Assembly (NCBI RefSeq): GCF_001647715.1
Contig: NZ_CP015600.1
Location: 62,001 to 126,000 of the forward strand
Source of the DNA: Pseudomonas antarctica
Lineage (GTDB): Bacteria; Pseudomonadota; Gammaproteobacteria; Pseudomonadales; Pseudomonadaceae
DNA length: 64,000 bases
Reading direction: 5' to 3'
The notes beneath the pieces are model-generated. The model was not told the DNA's origin, made no database searches, and saw only the letters and a program-made list of their open reading frames with translations. Of this stretch, positions 55,029-63,279 are shown in pieces. A program made the position numbers and the translations under genes. The stretch's first letter is position 1. Every line of letters starts with the position of its first letter.

Positions 55029-55214
55029 TCAATCACGCCAGAACGGCTTGGACAGCTCGGCGATTCGGTCTCCCGAACTGATTCCAGCGTCGGACAGTTC
55101 GCGCGGGTCAAGTTGTGCCAGTTGGCGCCGCTCATGGGTTTTTCGTCCCCAGCTGCCTACGGCATGGGCCATACGCACTATCAACTGCTTATAAGATGAA
55201 GTGTCTGTCTTCAT
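55029..55214 (-). CDS. DUF1127 protein, copy 1
   Basis: A 61-residue protein of the DUF1127 (YjiS-like) family: RRQLAQLDPRELSDAGISSG and the end ELSKPFWRD. These small Arg-rich proteins act in RNA or phosphate-related control in some alphaproteobacteria; role here unknown. It lies upstream of the DUF2388 cluster on the same strand. Confidence 0.88.
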   Translation of the reverse strand: MKTDTSSYKQLIVRMAHAVGSWGRKTHERRQLAQLDPRELSDAGISSGDRIAELSKPFWRD

Positions 55215-55382
55215 GGCTGGAGCCTTTCATGAGGTCTTGGGACACTATGTTGGCTGGCTCGAGCTCACCGATACAGATACACCGAAGCTAAATTGTACTG
55301 CTTAACTGTAGTTATTTTTAAACTGTACTGGTTTCCATGAAGTGCATCTGTTTAACGGTACAAAAGCTGAACGCCAGAAACA
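55215..55382 (-). promoter_or_regulatory. CTGTAC-rich control region of DUF1127 copy 1
   Basis: Contains GTACTGC, ACTGTAG, ACTGTACTGG, and ATCTG/GGTACA elements between 55270 and 55370. Such repeated CTGTAC-type half-sites in both orientations suggest one regulator binding several sites; it also resembles MocR/GntR operators. Confidence 0.45.
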
Positions 55383-55420
55383 GCAAAGCCCGCCTCCGGT
55401 TACCCGGGGCGGGCTTTGCT
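55383..55420 (-). terminator. Terminator of DUF1127 copy 2
   Basis: Perfect stem AGCAAAGCCCGCC / GGCGGGCTTTGCT with a 12-base loop, between the two DUF1127 genes; T-rich on both sides. Confidence 0.8.
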
Positions 55421-55476
55421 TTGACAAATCAGGGTGCTGGCGGTGGACCCGGCGGGTCAGGGCCAGCGGGCGCCAA

Positions 55477-55692
55477 TTAGCGCCAGAACGGCTTGCTCAG
55501 CTCTTCGTAGCGTTGCGCTTCGCTGATACCGGCGTCAGCCAGCAGACGCGAATCCAGACGAGCCAGTTGGTGGCGGCTGGAGATGCGGCGCTGCCACAAC
55601 ATCAGGTTGGCGAGAACGCGCAAAGGCAGGGAAGCCTGGGTGTTTACAGCTTTTTCTTCGAAGAACAGATCGGAACTGAGTGTACGTTCCAT
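55477..55692 (-). CDS. DUF1127 protein, copy 2
   Basis: A 71-residue DUF1127 paralogue (RRISSRHQLARLDSRLLADAGISEAQRYEELSKPFWR). The FWR end and the RLL-ADAGIS motif are shared with copy 1, but its first 20 residues differ and lack any signal. AAGGATG precedes its ATG. Own terminator downstream; a 318-base control region upstream. Confidence 0.88.
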   Translation of the reverse strand: MERTLSSDLFFEEKAVNTQASLPLRVLANLMLWQRRISSRHQLARLDSRLLADAGISEAQRYEELSKPFWR

Positions 55693-56010
55693 GATGACAT
55701 CCTTCCGCTTGTGGCGGGATTAGGTAGTGGTTTAACTGATGCCAATGATCCTCCTCCGACGCAAGACTCTCTAGATACAGTTCACCTGTATTGTGAGGGG
55801 CCAGTTAACTGTTTATAGCGGCTGTACGGTACGTAAATGGGGCAACTGTACCTGTCCGCACTGAAACAGTGCGAAATAGGCATTTTAGGCGAGGGGTGTA
55901 GGAGAATTCAGTAGGAAATGACCGGTACAGCAGTACAGTTTTTGAAAAAAGTACTGCTGAGATTCCCAGACTGATGAAACTGTATTTGCATCAGCCTGGA
56001 TCTGTATCAA
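55693..56010 (-). promoter_or_regulatory. CTGTAC-rich control region of DUF1127 copy 2
   Basis: No gene fits in this AT-richer 318-base gap. It carries several CTGTAC/GTACAG elements: ATACAGTTCACCTGTATT near 55775, CTGTACGGTAC near 55823, ACTGTACCTGT near 55850, GGTACAGCAGTACAGTT near 55922 and ACTGTATTTGC near 55979. They match those ahead of copy 1 and suggest a shared regulator. Confidence 0.5.
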
Positions 56011-57504
56011 TCAAGCCTTGAGCATGTGCCCGGTTTCTTCCAGGTTGATGTGCCAACTCAGTGCTTCACGCAGGATATGCGGGGTATGACCGCCGATCGC
56101 GCAGGCGGCATTGAAGTAAGTGTTCAGCGCATCGCGGTAGGCCGGGTGTACACAGTTGTCGATGATCACCCGAGCCCGCTCACGCGGCGCCAGGCCGCGC
56201 AGGTCGGCAAGGCCAATCTCGGTCACCAGAATGTCGACGTCATGTTCGGTGTGGTCCACGTGGCTGACCATCGGTACCACGCTGGATATCGCGCCGCCTT
56301 TGGCTATCGACTTGGTGACGAAGATCGCCAGGTGCGCGTTGCGCGCGAAGTCTCCGGAGCCGCCAATGCCGTTCATCATCCGTGTGCCGCAGACGTGGGT
56401 GGAGTTGACGTTGCCGTAGATGTCGAATTCCAGCGCGGTGTTGATGCCGATAATGCCCAGGCGCCGAACCACTTCGGGGTGATTGGAGATTTCCTGTGGG
56501 CGCAGTACCAATTTGTCCTTGTAGTGTTCCAGGTTGCCGAACACATCGGCGTTGCGTCGCTCCGACAAGGTAATCGAGCTGCCCGAGGCGAAGCTCAGCT
56601 TGCCCGCGTCGATCAGGTCGAACGTTGAGTCCTGCAACACTTCCGAGTACATGGTCAGGTCTTCGAACGGCGATTCGATCAGGCCGCACATCACCGCGTT
56701 GGCGATGTTGCCGATCCCGGCCTGCAGCGGGCCGAGCTTGTTGGTCATGCGTCCGGCGTCTACTTCCTGCTTGAGGAAATTAATCAGGTGGTTGGCGATG
56801 CCTTGGGTATCGGCGTCCGGCGGCGTCACCGTAGAGGCGGAGTCTGCCTTGTTGGTGATTACGATGGCGACGATCTTCTCGGGCGGGATCGGAATCGCGG
56901 TGCTGCCGATGCGGTCGTCGACCTTAACCAGCGGGATCGGCGTGCGAGTCGGCCGGTACGTTGGAATATAGATGTCGTGCAGCCCTTCCAGATTCGGGTT
57001 GTGCGCGAGGTTGATCTCAACAATCACTTGCTTGGCGAAAATCGCGAAGCTGGCCGAATTGCCCACGGAGGTGGTGGGCACGATATGCCCTTGCTCGGTG
57101 ATCGCGACGGCTTCGATGACGGCAATGTCCGGCAGCTTGAGCTGGTTGTTGCGCAGTTGCTCGACGGTTTCCGACAGATGCTGGTCGATAAACATCACTT
57201 CGCCTGCGTTGATCGCTTTGCGCAGGGTGCTGTCGACCTGAAACGGCATGCGTCGAGACAGCACGCCGGCTTCGGTCAGCTGCTTGTCCAGGTCATTGCC
57301 CAGGCTGGCGCCGGTCATCAGGGTGATTTTCAGCGGGGAAATCTTGGCGCGTTCGGCCAGGGCGTGGGGGACGGCCTTGGCTTCACCGGCACGGGTGAAG
57401 CCGCTCATGCCGACGGTCATGCCGTCCTCGATCAGTGCGGCGGCATCTGCCGCGCTCATGACCTTGTTCAACAGCGAAGGCAAGCGGATACGATCACGGT
57501 ACAT
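56011..57504 (-). CDS. Acetyl-CoA hydrolase/transferase family protein
   Basis: A 497-residue CoA transferase of the AarC/Cat1/ScpC type, probably succinyl-CoA:acetate CoA-transferase. Both CoA-transferase halves are complete; EAVAITEQGHIVPTTSVGNS, GPLQAGIGNIANAVM and the FASGSSITLSE region are typical. The catalytic glutamate was not pinned down with certainty. It is a single gene; the substrate (acetate, propionate, succinate) is inferred only from the family. Confidence 0.88.
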   Translation of the reverse strand: MYRDRIRLPSLLNKVMSAADAAALIEDGMTVGMSGFTRAGEAKAVPHALAERAKISPLKITLMTGASLGNDLDKQLTEAGVLSRRMPFQVDSTLRKAINAGEVMFIDQHLSETVEQLRNNQLKLPDIAVIEAVAITEQGHIVPTTSVGNSASFAIFAKQVIVEINLAHNPNLEGLHDIYIPTYRPTRTPIPLVKVDDRIGSTAIPIPPEKIVAIVITNKADSASTVTPPDADTQGIANHLINFLKQEVDAGRMTNKLGPLQAGIGNIANAVMCGLIESPFEDLTMYSEVLQDSTFDLIDAGKLSFASGSSITLSERRNADVFGNLEHYKDKLVLRPQEISNHPEVVRRLGIIGINTALEFDIYGNVNSTHVCGTRMMNGIGGSGDFARNAHLAIFVTKSIAKGGAISSVVPMVSHVDHTEHDVDILVTEIGLADLRGLAPRERARVIIDNCVHPAYRDALNTYFNAACAIGGHTPHILREALSWHINLEETGHMLKA

Positions 57505-57632
57505 GAATTGTTATCTCAGGCTACGGAAGCAAGGTGGGCAGTGTAGTGATTTCAAAAAAATTCGGCCCGCTACCATGGTCGAATGCCGGGCAGCGATTTA
57601 GAGCCTTTGGTCGGGTTTCGTCCGATAATAAA

Positions 57633-57661
57633 AAACCCCAGCCTACTGGAGGCCAGGGTTT
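57633..57661 (-). terminator. Terminator of the pnt operon
   Basis: AACCCCAGCC...GGCCAGGGTT hairpin; read on the minus strand it ends in TTTTTTATT. Confidence 0.85.
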
Positions 57662-57683
57662 CGGGTATTGCGCTGGCGCAGTG

Positions 57684-59120
57684 TTATTCGACGGCTTTGA
57701 CCATGTCTTCGATGACCTTTTTGGCATCACCGAAGACCATCATGGTTTTGTCCAGGTAGAACAACTCGTTGTCCAGGCCCGCATAGCCGCTGGCCATCGA
57801 GCGTTTGTTGACGATAATGGTCTTGGCCTTGAACGCTTCCAGGATCGGCATGCCGGCGATCGGTGAGTTTGGATCGTTCTTGGCGGCCGGGTTGACCACG
57901 TCGTTCGCACCCAGCACCAGCACCACGTCGGCCTGGCCGAACTCGGAGTTGATGTCTTCCATCTCGAACACCTGGTCGTAAGGCACTTCCGCCTCGGCCA
58001 GCAGCACGTTCATATGCCCAGGCATACGGCCCGCTACCGGGTGGATCGCGTACTTCACGGTCACGCCACGATGAGTCAGCTTTTCGGTCAGCTCTTTGAG
58101 CGCATGTTGCGCGCGGGCAACTGCCAGGCCATAGCCTGGAACAATGATCACGGTGTCGGCGTTGGTCAGCAGGAAGGTCGCGTCGTCCGCCGAGCCGGAT
58201 TTCACCGGGCGTGCTTCTTTCGAGCCTGCCACTGCGCCGGCATCCGCCGTGTTGCCGAAACCGCCGAGCAGTACATTAAAGAAGGAGCGGTTCATCGCCT
58301 TGCACATGATGTACGACAGGATCGCGCCGCTGGAGCCCACCAGGGAGCCGGCGATGATCAGCATCGAGTTGTTCAGCGAGAAGCCGATGCCTGCTGCTGC
58401 CCAGCCGGAGTAGCTGTTAAGCATCGAGACGACAACCGGCATGTCGGCGCCACCGATCGGGATGATGATCAGCACGCCGAGCACGAACGCCAGGGCCAGC
58501 ATCAATGCGAAGGCACTGAGGTTGCCGGTGAACATGAACGCCAGGCCGAGACCAAGGGTAGCCAGGCCAAGCACCAGGTTCAGCTTGTGCTGGCCGCCGA
58601 ACTGTACCGGTGCGCCCTGGAACAGACGGAACTTGTACTTGCCCGACAGTTTGCCGAACGCGATCACCGAACCGGAGAAGGTGATAGCACCGATGGCCGC
58701 ACCGAGGAACAGCTCCAAACGGTTACCGGCCGGAATCGAGTCGCCCAAATGTTTGACGATGCCCAGGGATTGCGGCTCGACCACGGCGGCGATGGCGATA
58801 AACACCGCTGCCAGGCCGATCATGCTGTGCATGAAGGCTACCAGCTCTGGCATCTTGGTCATTTCTACGCGCTTGGCCATGATCGAACCGGCGGTGCCGC
58901 CGACCAGCAGGCCGACGATGACGTAGCCAATACCGGCCGTGGCGAGTTCTGCGCCCAGTTTATAGATGAGGCCCACGGTGGTGAGTACCGCCAGCGCCAT
59001 GCCGAGCATGCCAAACAGGTTGCCACGTCGCGACGTAGTTGGGTGTGACAGGCCTTTAAGGGCCTGGATAAAGCAGATCGACGCGATCAAGTAGAGCGTC
59101 GTGACTAGATTCATGCTCAT
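57684..59120 (-). CDS. pntB: NAD(P) transhydrogenase subunit beta
   Basis: Membrane subunit of the proton-translocating transhydrogenase (NADH + NADP+ to NAD+ + NADPH), 478 residues. Eight or nine helices fill the N-terminal 270 residues; the C-terminal NADP-binding domain III has VIIVPGYGLAVARAQHAL and LVLGANDVVNPAAKNDP. The start shares one base with the pntAb stop. Last gene of the operon; a terminator follows. Confidence 0.96.
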   Translation of the reverse strand: MSMNLVTTLYLIASICFIQALKGLSHPTTSRRGNLFGMLGMALAVLTTVGLIYKLGAELATAGIGYVIVGLLVGGTAGSIMAKRVEMTKMPELVAFMHSMIGLAAVFIAIAAVVEPQSLGIVKHLGDSIPAGNRLELFLGAAIGAITFSGSVIAFGKLSGKYKFRLFQGAPVQFGGQHKLNLVLGLATLGLGLAFMFTGNLSAFALMLALAFVLGVLIIIPIGGADMPVVVSMLNSYSGWAAAGIGFSLNNSMLIIAGSLVGSSGAILSYIMCKAMNRSFFNVLLGGFGNTADAGAVAGSKEARPVKSGSADDATFLLTNADTVIIVPGYGLAVARAQHALKELTEKLTHRGVTVKYAIHPVAGRMPGHMNVLLAEAEVPYDQVFEMEDINSEFGQADVVLVLGANDVVNPAAKNDPNSPIAGMPILEAFKAKTIIVNKRSMASGYAGLDNELFYLDKTMMVFGDAKKVIEDMVKAVE

Positions 59121-59440
59121 TACTTGGGCGCCTCTTCTTTTACTTTCGGGGCTTTCTTCTTGAACATCTCAAGCATCCTGCGGGTGACCAGGAAGCCGCC
59201 GAACACGTTAACCGCCGCGAGCGCCACGGCCAGGGTGCCCATGGTCTTGCCCAGCGGCGTCACGGTGAGTGCGGCGGCGAGCATGGCGCCGACGATCACG
59301 ATTGCGGAAATCGCGTTGGTCACCGCCATCAGCGGCGTGTGAAGCGCGGGGGTCACGTTCCAAACCACGTGGTAGCCGACATAAATCGCCAGCACAAAGA
59401 TGATCAGGTTGTAGATACCGGGGGAGATAAGCTCTTCCAT
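59120..59440 (-). CDS. pntAb: NAD(P) transhydrogenase subunit alpha, part 2
   Basis: The membrane part of the alpha subunit as a separate 106-residue protein with three helices ([18 protein letters not shown], then two after [14 protein letters not shown]). In E. coli this is fused to PntA; in Pseudomonas it is split. It lies between pntAa and pntB, 15 bases from the former. Confidence 0.94.
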   Translation of the reverse strand: MEELISPGIYNLIIFVLAIYVGYHVVWNVTPALHTPLMAVTNAISAIVIVGAMLAAALTVTPLGKTMGTLAVALAAVNVFGGFLVTRRMLEMFKKKAPKVKEEAPK

Positions 59441-59455
59441 CGTCTGAATCCCTGC

Positions 59456-60577
59456 TTAGGCGTTTTTGCGGATGACTTGGCCGTCGCGGCACATCAGGCA
59501 CGCGGCGACGATGTCGTCTTCGAGGTTGATTTCAAACTGCCCTTCCTTGGTGAAGACCAGCTTCAGGAAGTCCAGCAGGTTGCGCGCATATAGAGCAGAA
59601 GCATCGGCGGCTACGGCGCCGGCCAGGTTGGTCGGGCCGCAGATGGTCACGCCGTTTTCCACGACGACCTGATCGGCCACCGTTAGCGGGCAGTTACCGC
59701 CTTGGGCTGCGGCGAGGTCGATGACCACCGAGCCTGGCTTCATTTGCGCGACGGTCTCGGCGCTGAGCAGGGTGGGTGCCTTGCGACCTGGGATCAATGC
59801 GGTGGTGATGACGATGTCGGCTTGCTTGGCGCGTTCGTGTACGGCCAGGGCCTGGCGTTGCATCCAGCTCGACGGCATCGGGCGAGCATATCCGCCGACA
59901 CCGACGGCGCATTCGCGCTCTTCATCGGTTTCATAGGGTACGTCGACGAACTTGGCGCCGAGGGATTCGATTTGCTCTTTTACTGCGGGGCGTACGTCAG
60001 ACGCTTCGATCACTGCGCCCAGACGTTTCGCCGTGGCGATGGCCTGAAGGCCCGCAACACCCGCCCCGAGGATCAGCACGCGAGCGGCTTTGACGGTGCC
60101 TGCTGCGGTCATCAGCATCGGCATGAAGCGCGGGTAGTGGTGGGCTGCCAGCAGGACCGCTTTATAGCCGGCGATGTTGGCTTGAGACGACAGCACGTCG
60201 AGGCTCTGGGCGCGCGACGTACGTGGTGCGGCTTCAAGCGCGAAGGCAGTAATGCCGCGTTCGGCCAGCCTGGTAATGGTTTCGTTGCTGAACGGATTGA
60301 GCATGCCCACCAGCACGGTACCGCTTTTGATCAGCGCCAGCTCACTGTCGCTGGGGGCAACCACTTTGAGAATCAGCTCGGCGCCAAACGCATCGTTGGC
60401 ACTGCCAATGGTTGCGCCTGCCGTTTCATAGGCACTGTCGACGATGCTGGCGTTGAGGCCTGCTCCGCTTTGAACAGTGACCTTATGGCCCTGGCCGATC
60501 AGCTTCTTGATGGTTTCCGGGGTGGCAGCCACCCGCGTTTCACCGGTCTGGGTTTCGAGAGGAACACCAATGTGCAC
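59456..60577 (-). CDS. pntAa: NAD(P) transhydrogenase subunit alpha, part 1
   Basis: Soluble NAD(H)-binding domain I, 373 residues, related to alanine dehydrogenase. MHIGVPLETQTGETRVAATP at the start, RVLILGAGVAGLQAIATAKRLGA for nucleotide binding, and KPGSVVIDLAAAQGGN are family motifs. The GTG at 60577 has an AGGAG site and gives the expected N-terminus; the longer frame to 60649 is not used. First gene of the operon. Confidence 0.95.
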   Translation of the reverse strand: MHIGVPLETQTGETRVAATPETIKKLIGQGHKVTVQSGAGLNASIVDSAYETAGATIGSANDAFGAELILKVVAPSDSELALIKSGTVLVGMLNPFSNETITRLAERGITAFALEAAPRTSRAQSLDVLSSQANIAGYKAVLLAAHHYPRFMPMLMTAAGTVKAARVLILGAGVAGLQAIATAKRLGAVIEASDVRPAVKEQIESLGAKFVDVPYETDEERECAVGVGGYARPMPSSWMQRQALAVHERAKQADIVITTALIPGRKAPTLLSAETVAQMKPGSVVIDLAAAQGGNCPLTVADQVVVENGVTICGPTNLAGAVAADASALYARNLLDFLKLVFTKEGQFEINLEDDIVAACLMCRDGQVIRKNA

Positions 60578-60803
60578 GTCAAATCTCCTGCATGATCTTT
60601 TTGCTTTTGATCTTTTTGTAAAAAGGCCAGTGCACCGTGAGTGGCGCATCTGGGGCGGCCGATCAGCACGATCCCGCTGAAATGACAGCGGGGCGCGGCA
60701 TTTTGCAGGCGAACTTTACGGCCTTCAAGAGATTATGACGGGTGACGAAAAATTAACTACAAGTCACCCTGTGACTGATTGTCGCAATGCGTGGAAATAA
60801 CCT

Positions 60804-60825
60804 CTTTAAATACAGGTATTTAAAG
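60804..60825. promoter_or_regulatory. Perfect palindrome, possible operator
   Basis: CTTTAAATAC and GTATTTAAAG are exact complements separated by AG, about 230 bases upstream of pntAa. Shape and position fit an operator of the pnt operon; the protein is unknown. Confidence 0.4.
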
Positions 60826-60899
60826 GGATTTGCGGGCTTGTCTGCGCTTTTTCCATCGCCGGTGTGAATAGTTGGGCATTGGCCGGTGATAGTCCCTGA

Positions 60900-60922
60900 A
60901 AGCCATGATAATCATGGCTTTT
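60900..60922 (-). terminator. Possible terminator downstream of gcdR
   Basis: AAGCCATGAT and ATCATGGCTT pair with a single-base loop region, with T-runs on the plus side. It is about 110 bases beyond the gcdR stop, so assignment is uncertain. Confidence 0.5.
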
Positions 60923-61028
60923 AGCCTTTTTATGGTTGATAAGTACAGTCTGTCTAAAAGCGACATATACGTATATCTGTAGGCTTTCAATTTAATTGAC
61001 TACAGGGTCAATAAAACCGTTTGTTCCT

Positions 61029-61928
61029 TTAAATGCCTGGGCTGTAGCGTTGTGACTGGTCAATAAGCCAGTCCCTGAAAGCATGCAGTGATGCAGATTC
61101 GACTTTTCTCTCGGGAATCATCAGGTAGTAAGCCTTGGAGCTGTTCAGTGCCTCGGGGCTCGCGATCACCAGCTGGTTCTCTTTTAGCTCGCGCTGGATG
61201 AGGAATGGTGGAATCAGCGCGATTCCCATGTCATGCATGGCGGCCTGGGACAGCATCGAGAATAGCTCGTAACGAGGCCCTGTCATGTCACGGGGTATGT
61301 TCAGTTGTTGCGCGTTGAACCATTGGCGCCAGGCGTAAGGTCTCGTGGTCTGCTGCAGCAGAGGCAGTTCTGCTATCTCCTGGGGGCTGAAGTGGGTACG
61401 GGTGCCCAGTAATCTTGGGCTGCACACGGGGAGGGGGTTTTCTCCCATCAGTCGATGGGACTCCGTACCGGACCAGTCAGCATCGCCAAAGTAGATCGCG
61501 GCATCGAATTCGGTATCGGCAAATAGAAAGGGGCGCGTGCGGTTGGTGAGGTTGACCGTCACTTCCGGGTGCTGACGTTGAAAGTCCTTGAGGCGAGGAA
61601 TCAGCCATTGGGTGCCAAAGGTTGGAACCACCGCCAGCTCGATGATGTTGGTGCCCTGCTGCCCCATTATCGACAAGGTGTCACGCTCAACTGCGTCCAG
61701 CTGCGTGGCGACGCGACGGCTATAGGACAGTCCCGCCTCTGTCAGCTTCACCCCGCGTCGTGAGCGACGAAACAGCTCGACACTCAAAAACTCCTCAAGG
61801 CTGGCTATCTGTCGACAGATGGCGCCCTGGGTGATGGAAAGCTCGTGCGCCGCCTTGGTAAAGCTCTCGTGGCGGGCCGCTGCTTCAAAACTGACCAGGG
61901 CCGTGGTGCTGGGAATTTTTCTGCGCAT
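61029..61928 (-). CDS. gcdR: LysR-type regulator of glutarate utilisation
   Basis: A 299-residue LysR regulator. The N-terminal winged helix (SFTKAAHELSITQGAICRQIASLEEFL) has the family HTH, and the remaining 210 residues form the effector domain. Its place divergent from gcdH and its sequence type match GcdR, the glutarate-responsive activator in P. putida and P. aeruginosa. The ATG at 61928 is preferred; a GTG at 61943 would add five residues. Ribosome sites are weak for both. Confidence 0.87.
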   Translation of the reverse strand: MRRKIPSTTALVSFEAAARHESFTKAAHELSITQGAICRQIASLEEFLSVELFRRSRRGVKLTEAGLSYSRRVATQLDAVERDTLSIMGQQGTNIIELAVVPTFGTQWLIPRLKDFQRQHPEVTVNLTNRTRPFLFADTEFDAAIYFGDADWSGTESHRLMGENPLPVCSPRLLGTRTHFSPQEIAELPLLQQTTRPYAWRQWFNAQQLNIPRDMTGPRYELFSMLSQAAMHDMGIALIPPFLIQRELKENQLVIASPEALNSSKAYYLMIPERKVESASLHAFRDWLIDQSQRYSPGI

Positions 61929-62085
61929 GTACGTAGTGCTCACTTAAAAAGCGCGTCAGCGCCGTTCTCAGTCGTTACGAAGTGAGAAATTAGCACAACC
62001 CTATGCAGAAACCTCGTTTGCCCTCTGCGCCTGCCCGGCCTAGGCTCCTTCCACGACTTCTGATTTCTTGCGCGAGGACTTATTC
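61929..62085. promoter_or_regulatory. Divergent gcdR-gcdH control region
   Basis: A 157-base gap between two divergent genes that must hold both promoters and the GcdR site. No clear operator was recognised by eye. Confidence 0.5.
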
Positions 62086-63267
62086 ATGGCTGGTAAGGCA
62101 AGCTTCAACTGGATCGATCCACTGCTGCTGGATCAACAGCTCACCGAAGAGGAGCGCATGGTGCGAGACAGCGCTGAGCAATTCGCCCAGGACAAGCTGG
62201 CGCCGCGTGTGCTCGAAGCCTTCCGCCATGAAAAGACCGACCCCGCGATCTTCCGCGAGATGGGCGAAACTGGCCTGTTGGGTGCGATGATTCCTGAGCA
62301 GTACGGTGGCAGCGGCTTGAGTTACGTCAGCTATGGGTTGATTGCCCGTGAGGTCGAGCGTGTCGACTCCGGCTATCGATCGATGATGAGTGTGCAATCC
62401 TCGCTGGTCATGGTGCCTATCAATGAGTTCGGTACCGAGGCGCAAAAGCAGAAGTACCTGCCGAAGTTGGCTTCTGGCGAATGGATTGGCTGCTTTGGTC
62501 TGACGGAGCCTAACCACGGTTCCGACCCAGGCGCGATGATTACACGTGCACGCAAGGTGGACGGCGGCTACAGCCTGACCGGCGCCAAGATGTGGATCAC
62601 CAATAGCCCGATCGCTGATGTGTTTGTGGTGTGGGGCAAGGACGATGCCGGCGACATCCGTGGTTTTGTCCTGGAGAAGGGCTGGAAGGGGCTGAGCGCT
62701 CCGGCGATTCACGGCAAGGTGGGCCTGCGGGCTTCGATTACCGGTGAGATTGTCATGGATAACGTGTTTGTGCCGGAAGAGAACATCTTCCCGGATGTCC
62801 GTGGCTTGAAGGGGCCATTCACCTGCCTCAACTCCGCGCGCTATGGCATCTCCTGGGGGGCGCTGGGTGCCGCCGAGTTCTGCTGGCACACCGCGCGCCA
62901 GTACACCTTGGATCGTCATCAATTTGGTCGTCCGCTGGCGGCGACCCAGTTGATCCAGAAGAAACTTGCCGACATGCAGACCGAGATCACTCTGGCCTTG
63001 CAAGGCTGCCTGCGTCTGGGGCGTATGAAGGATGAAGGTACGGCGGCGGTTGAGATTACCTCGATCATGAAGCGCAACTCCTGCGGCAAGTCCCTGGATA
63101 TCGCGCGTATGGCGCGGGATATGTTGGGTGGCAACGGCATTTCCGACGAGTTCGGGGTGGCGCGTCACCTGGTCAACCTGGAGGTGGTTAACACCTACGA
63201 GGGCACTCATGACGTGCACGCTTTGATTCTCGGGCGCGCGCAAACCGGCCTTCAGGCGTTCTATTAA
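62086..63267 (+). CDS. gcdH: Glutaryl-CoA dehydrogenase
   Basis: FAD enzyme converting glutaryl-CoA to crotonyl-CoA with CO2 release, in lysine and glutarate catabolism. The 393 residues show acyl-CoA dehydrogenase motifs: [55 protein letters not shown], and a catalytic Glu in [16 protein letters not shown]. An AGGACTTATTC spacing precedes the ATG at 62086. gcdG follows after 12 bases. Confidence 0.95.
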   Translation: MAGKASFNWIDPLLLDQQLTEEERMVRDSAEQFAQDKLAPRVLEAFRHEKTDPAIFREMGETGLLGAMIPEQYGGSGLSYVSYGLIAREVERVDSGYRSMMSVQSSLVMVPINEFGTEAQKQKYLPKLASGEWIGCFGLTEPNHGSDPGAMITRARKVDGGYSLTGAKMWITNSPIADVFVVWGKDDAGDIRGFVLEKGWKGLSAPAIHGKVGLRASITGEIVMDNVFVPEENIFPDVRGLKGPFTCLNSARYGISWGALGAAEFCWHTARQYTLDRHQFGRPLAATQLIQKKLADMQTEITLALQGCLRLGRMKDEGTAAVEITSIMKRNSCGKSLDIARMARDMLGGNGISDEFGVARHLVNLEVVNTYEGTHDVHALILGRAQTGLQAFY

Positions 63268-63279
63268 TAGGAGCACGGC

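Larger units (their letters stand above)
60578..61028. other. Intergenic region between pntAa and gcdR
   Basis: A 451-base AT-rich gap with no gene. It holds a perfect palindrome at 60804-60825, a hairpin at 60900-60922 and duplicated GATCTTTTTG near 60594-60623. The pnt promoter is expected here, on the minus strand. Confidence 0.6.
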
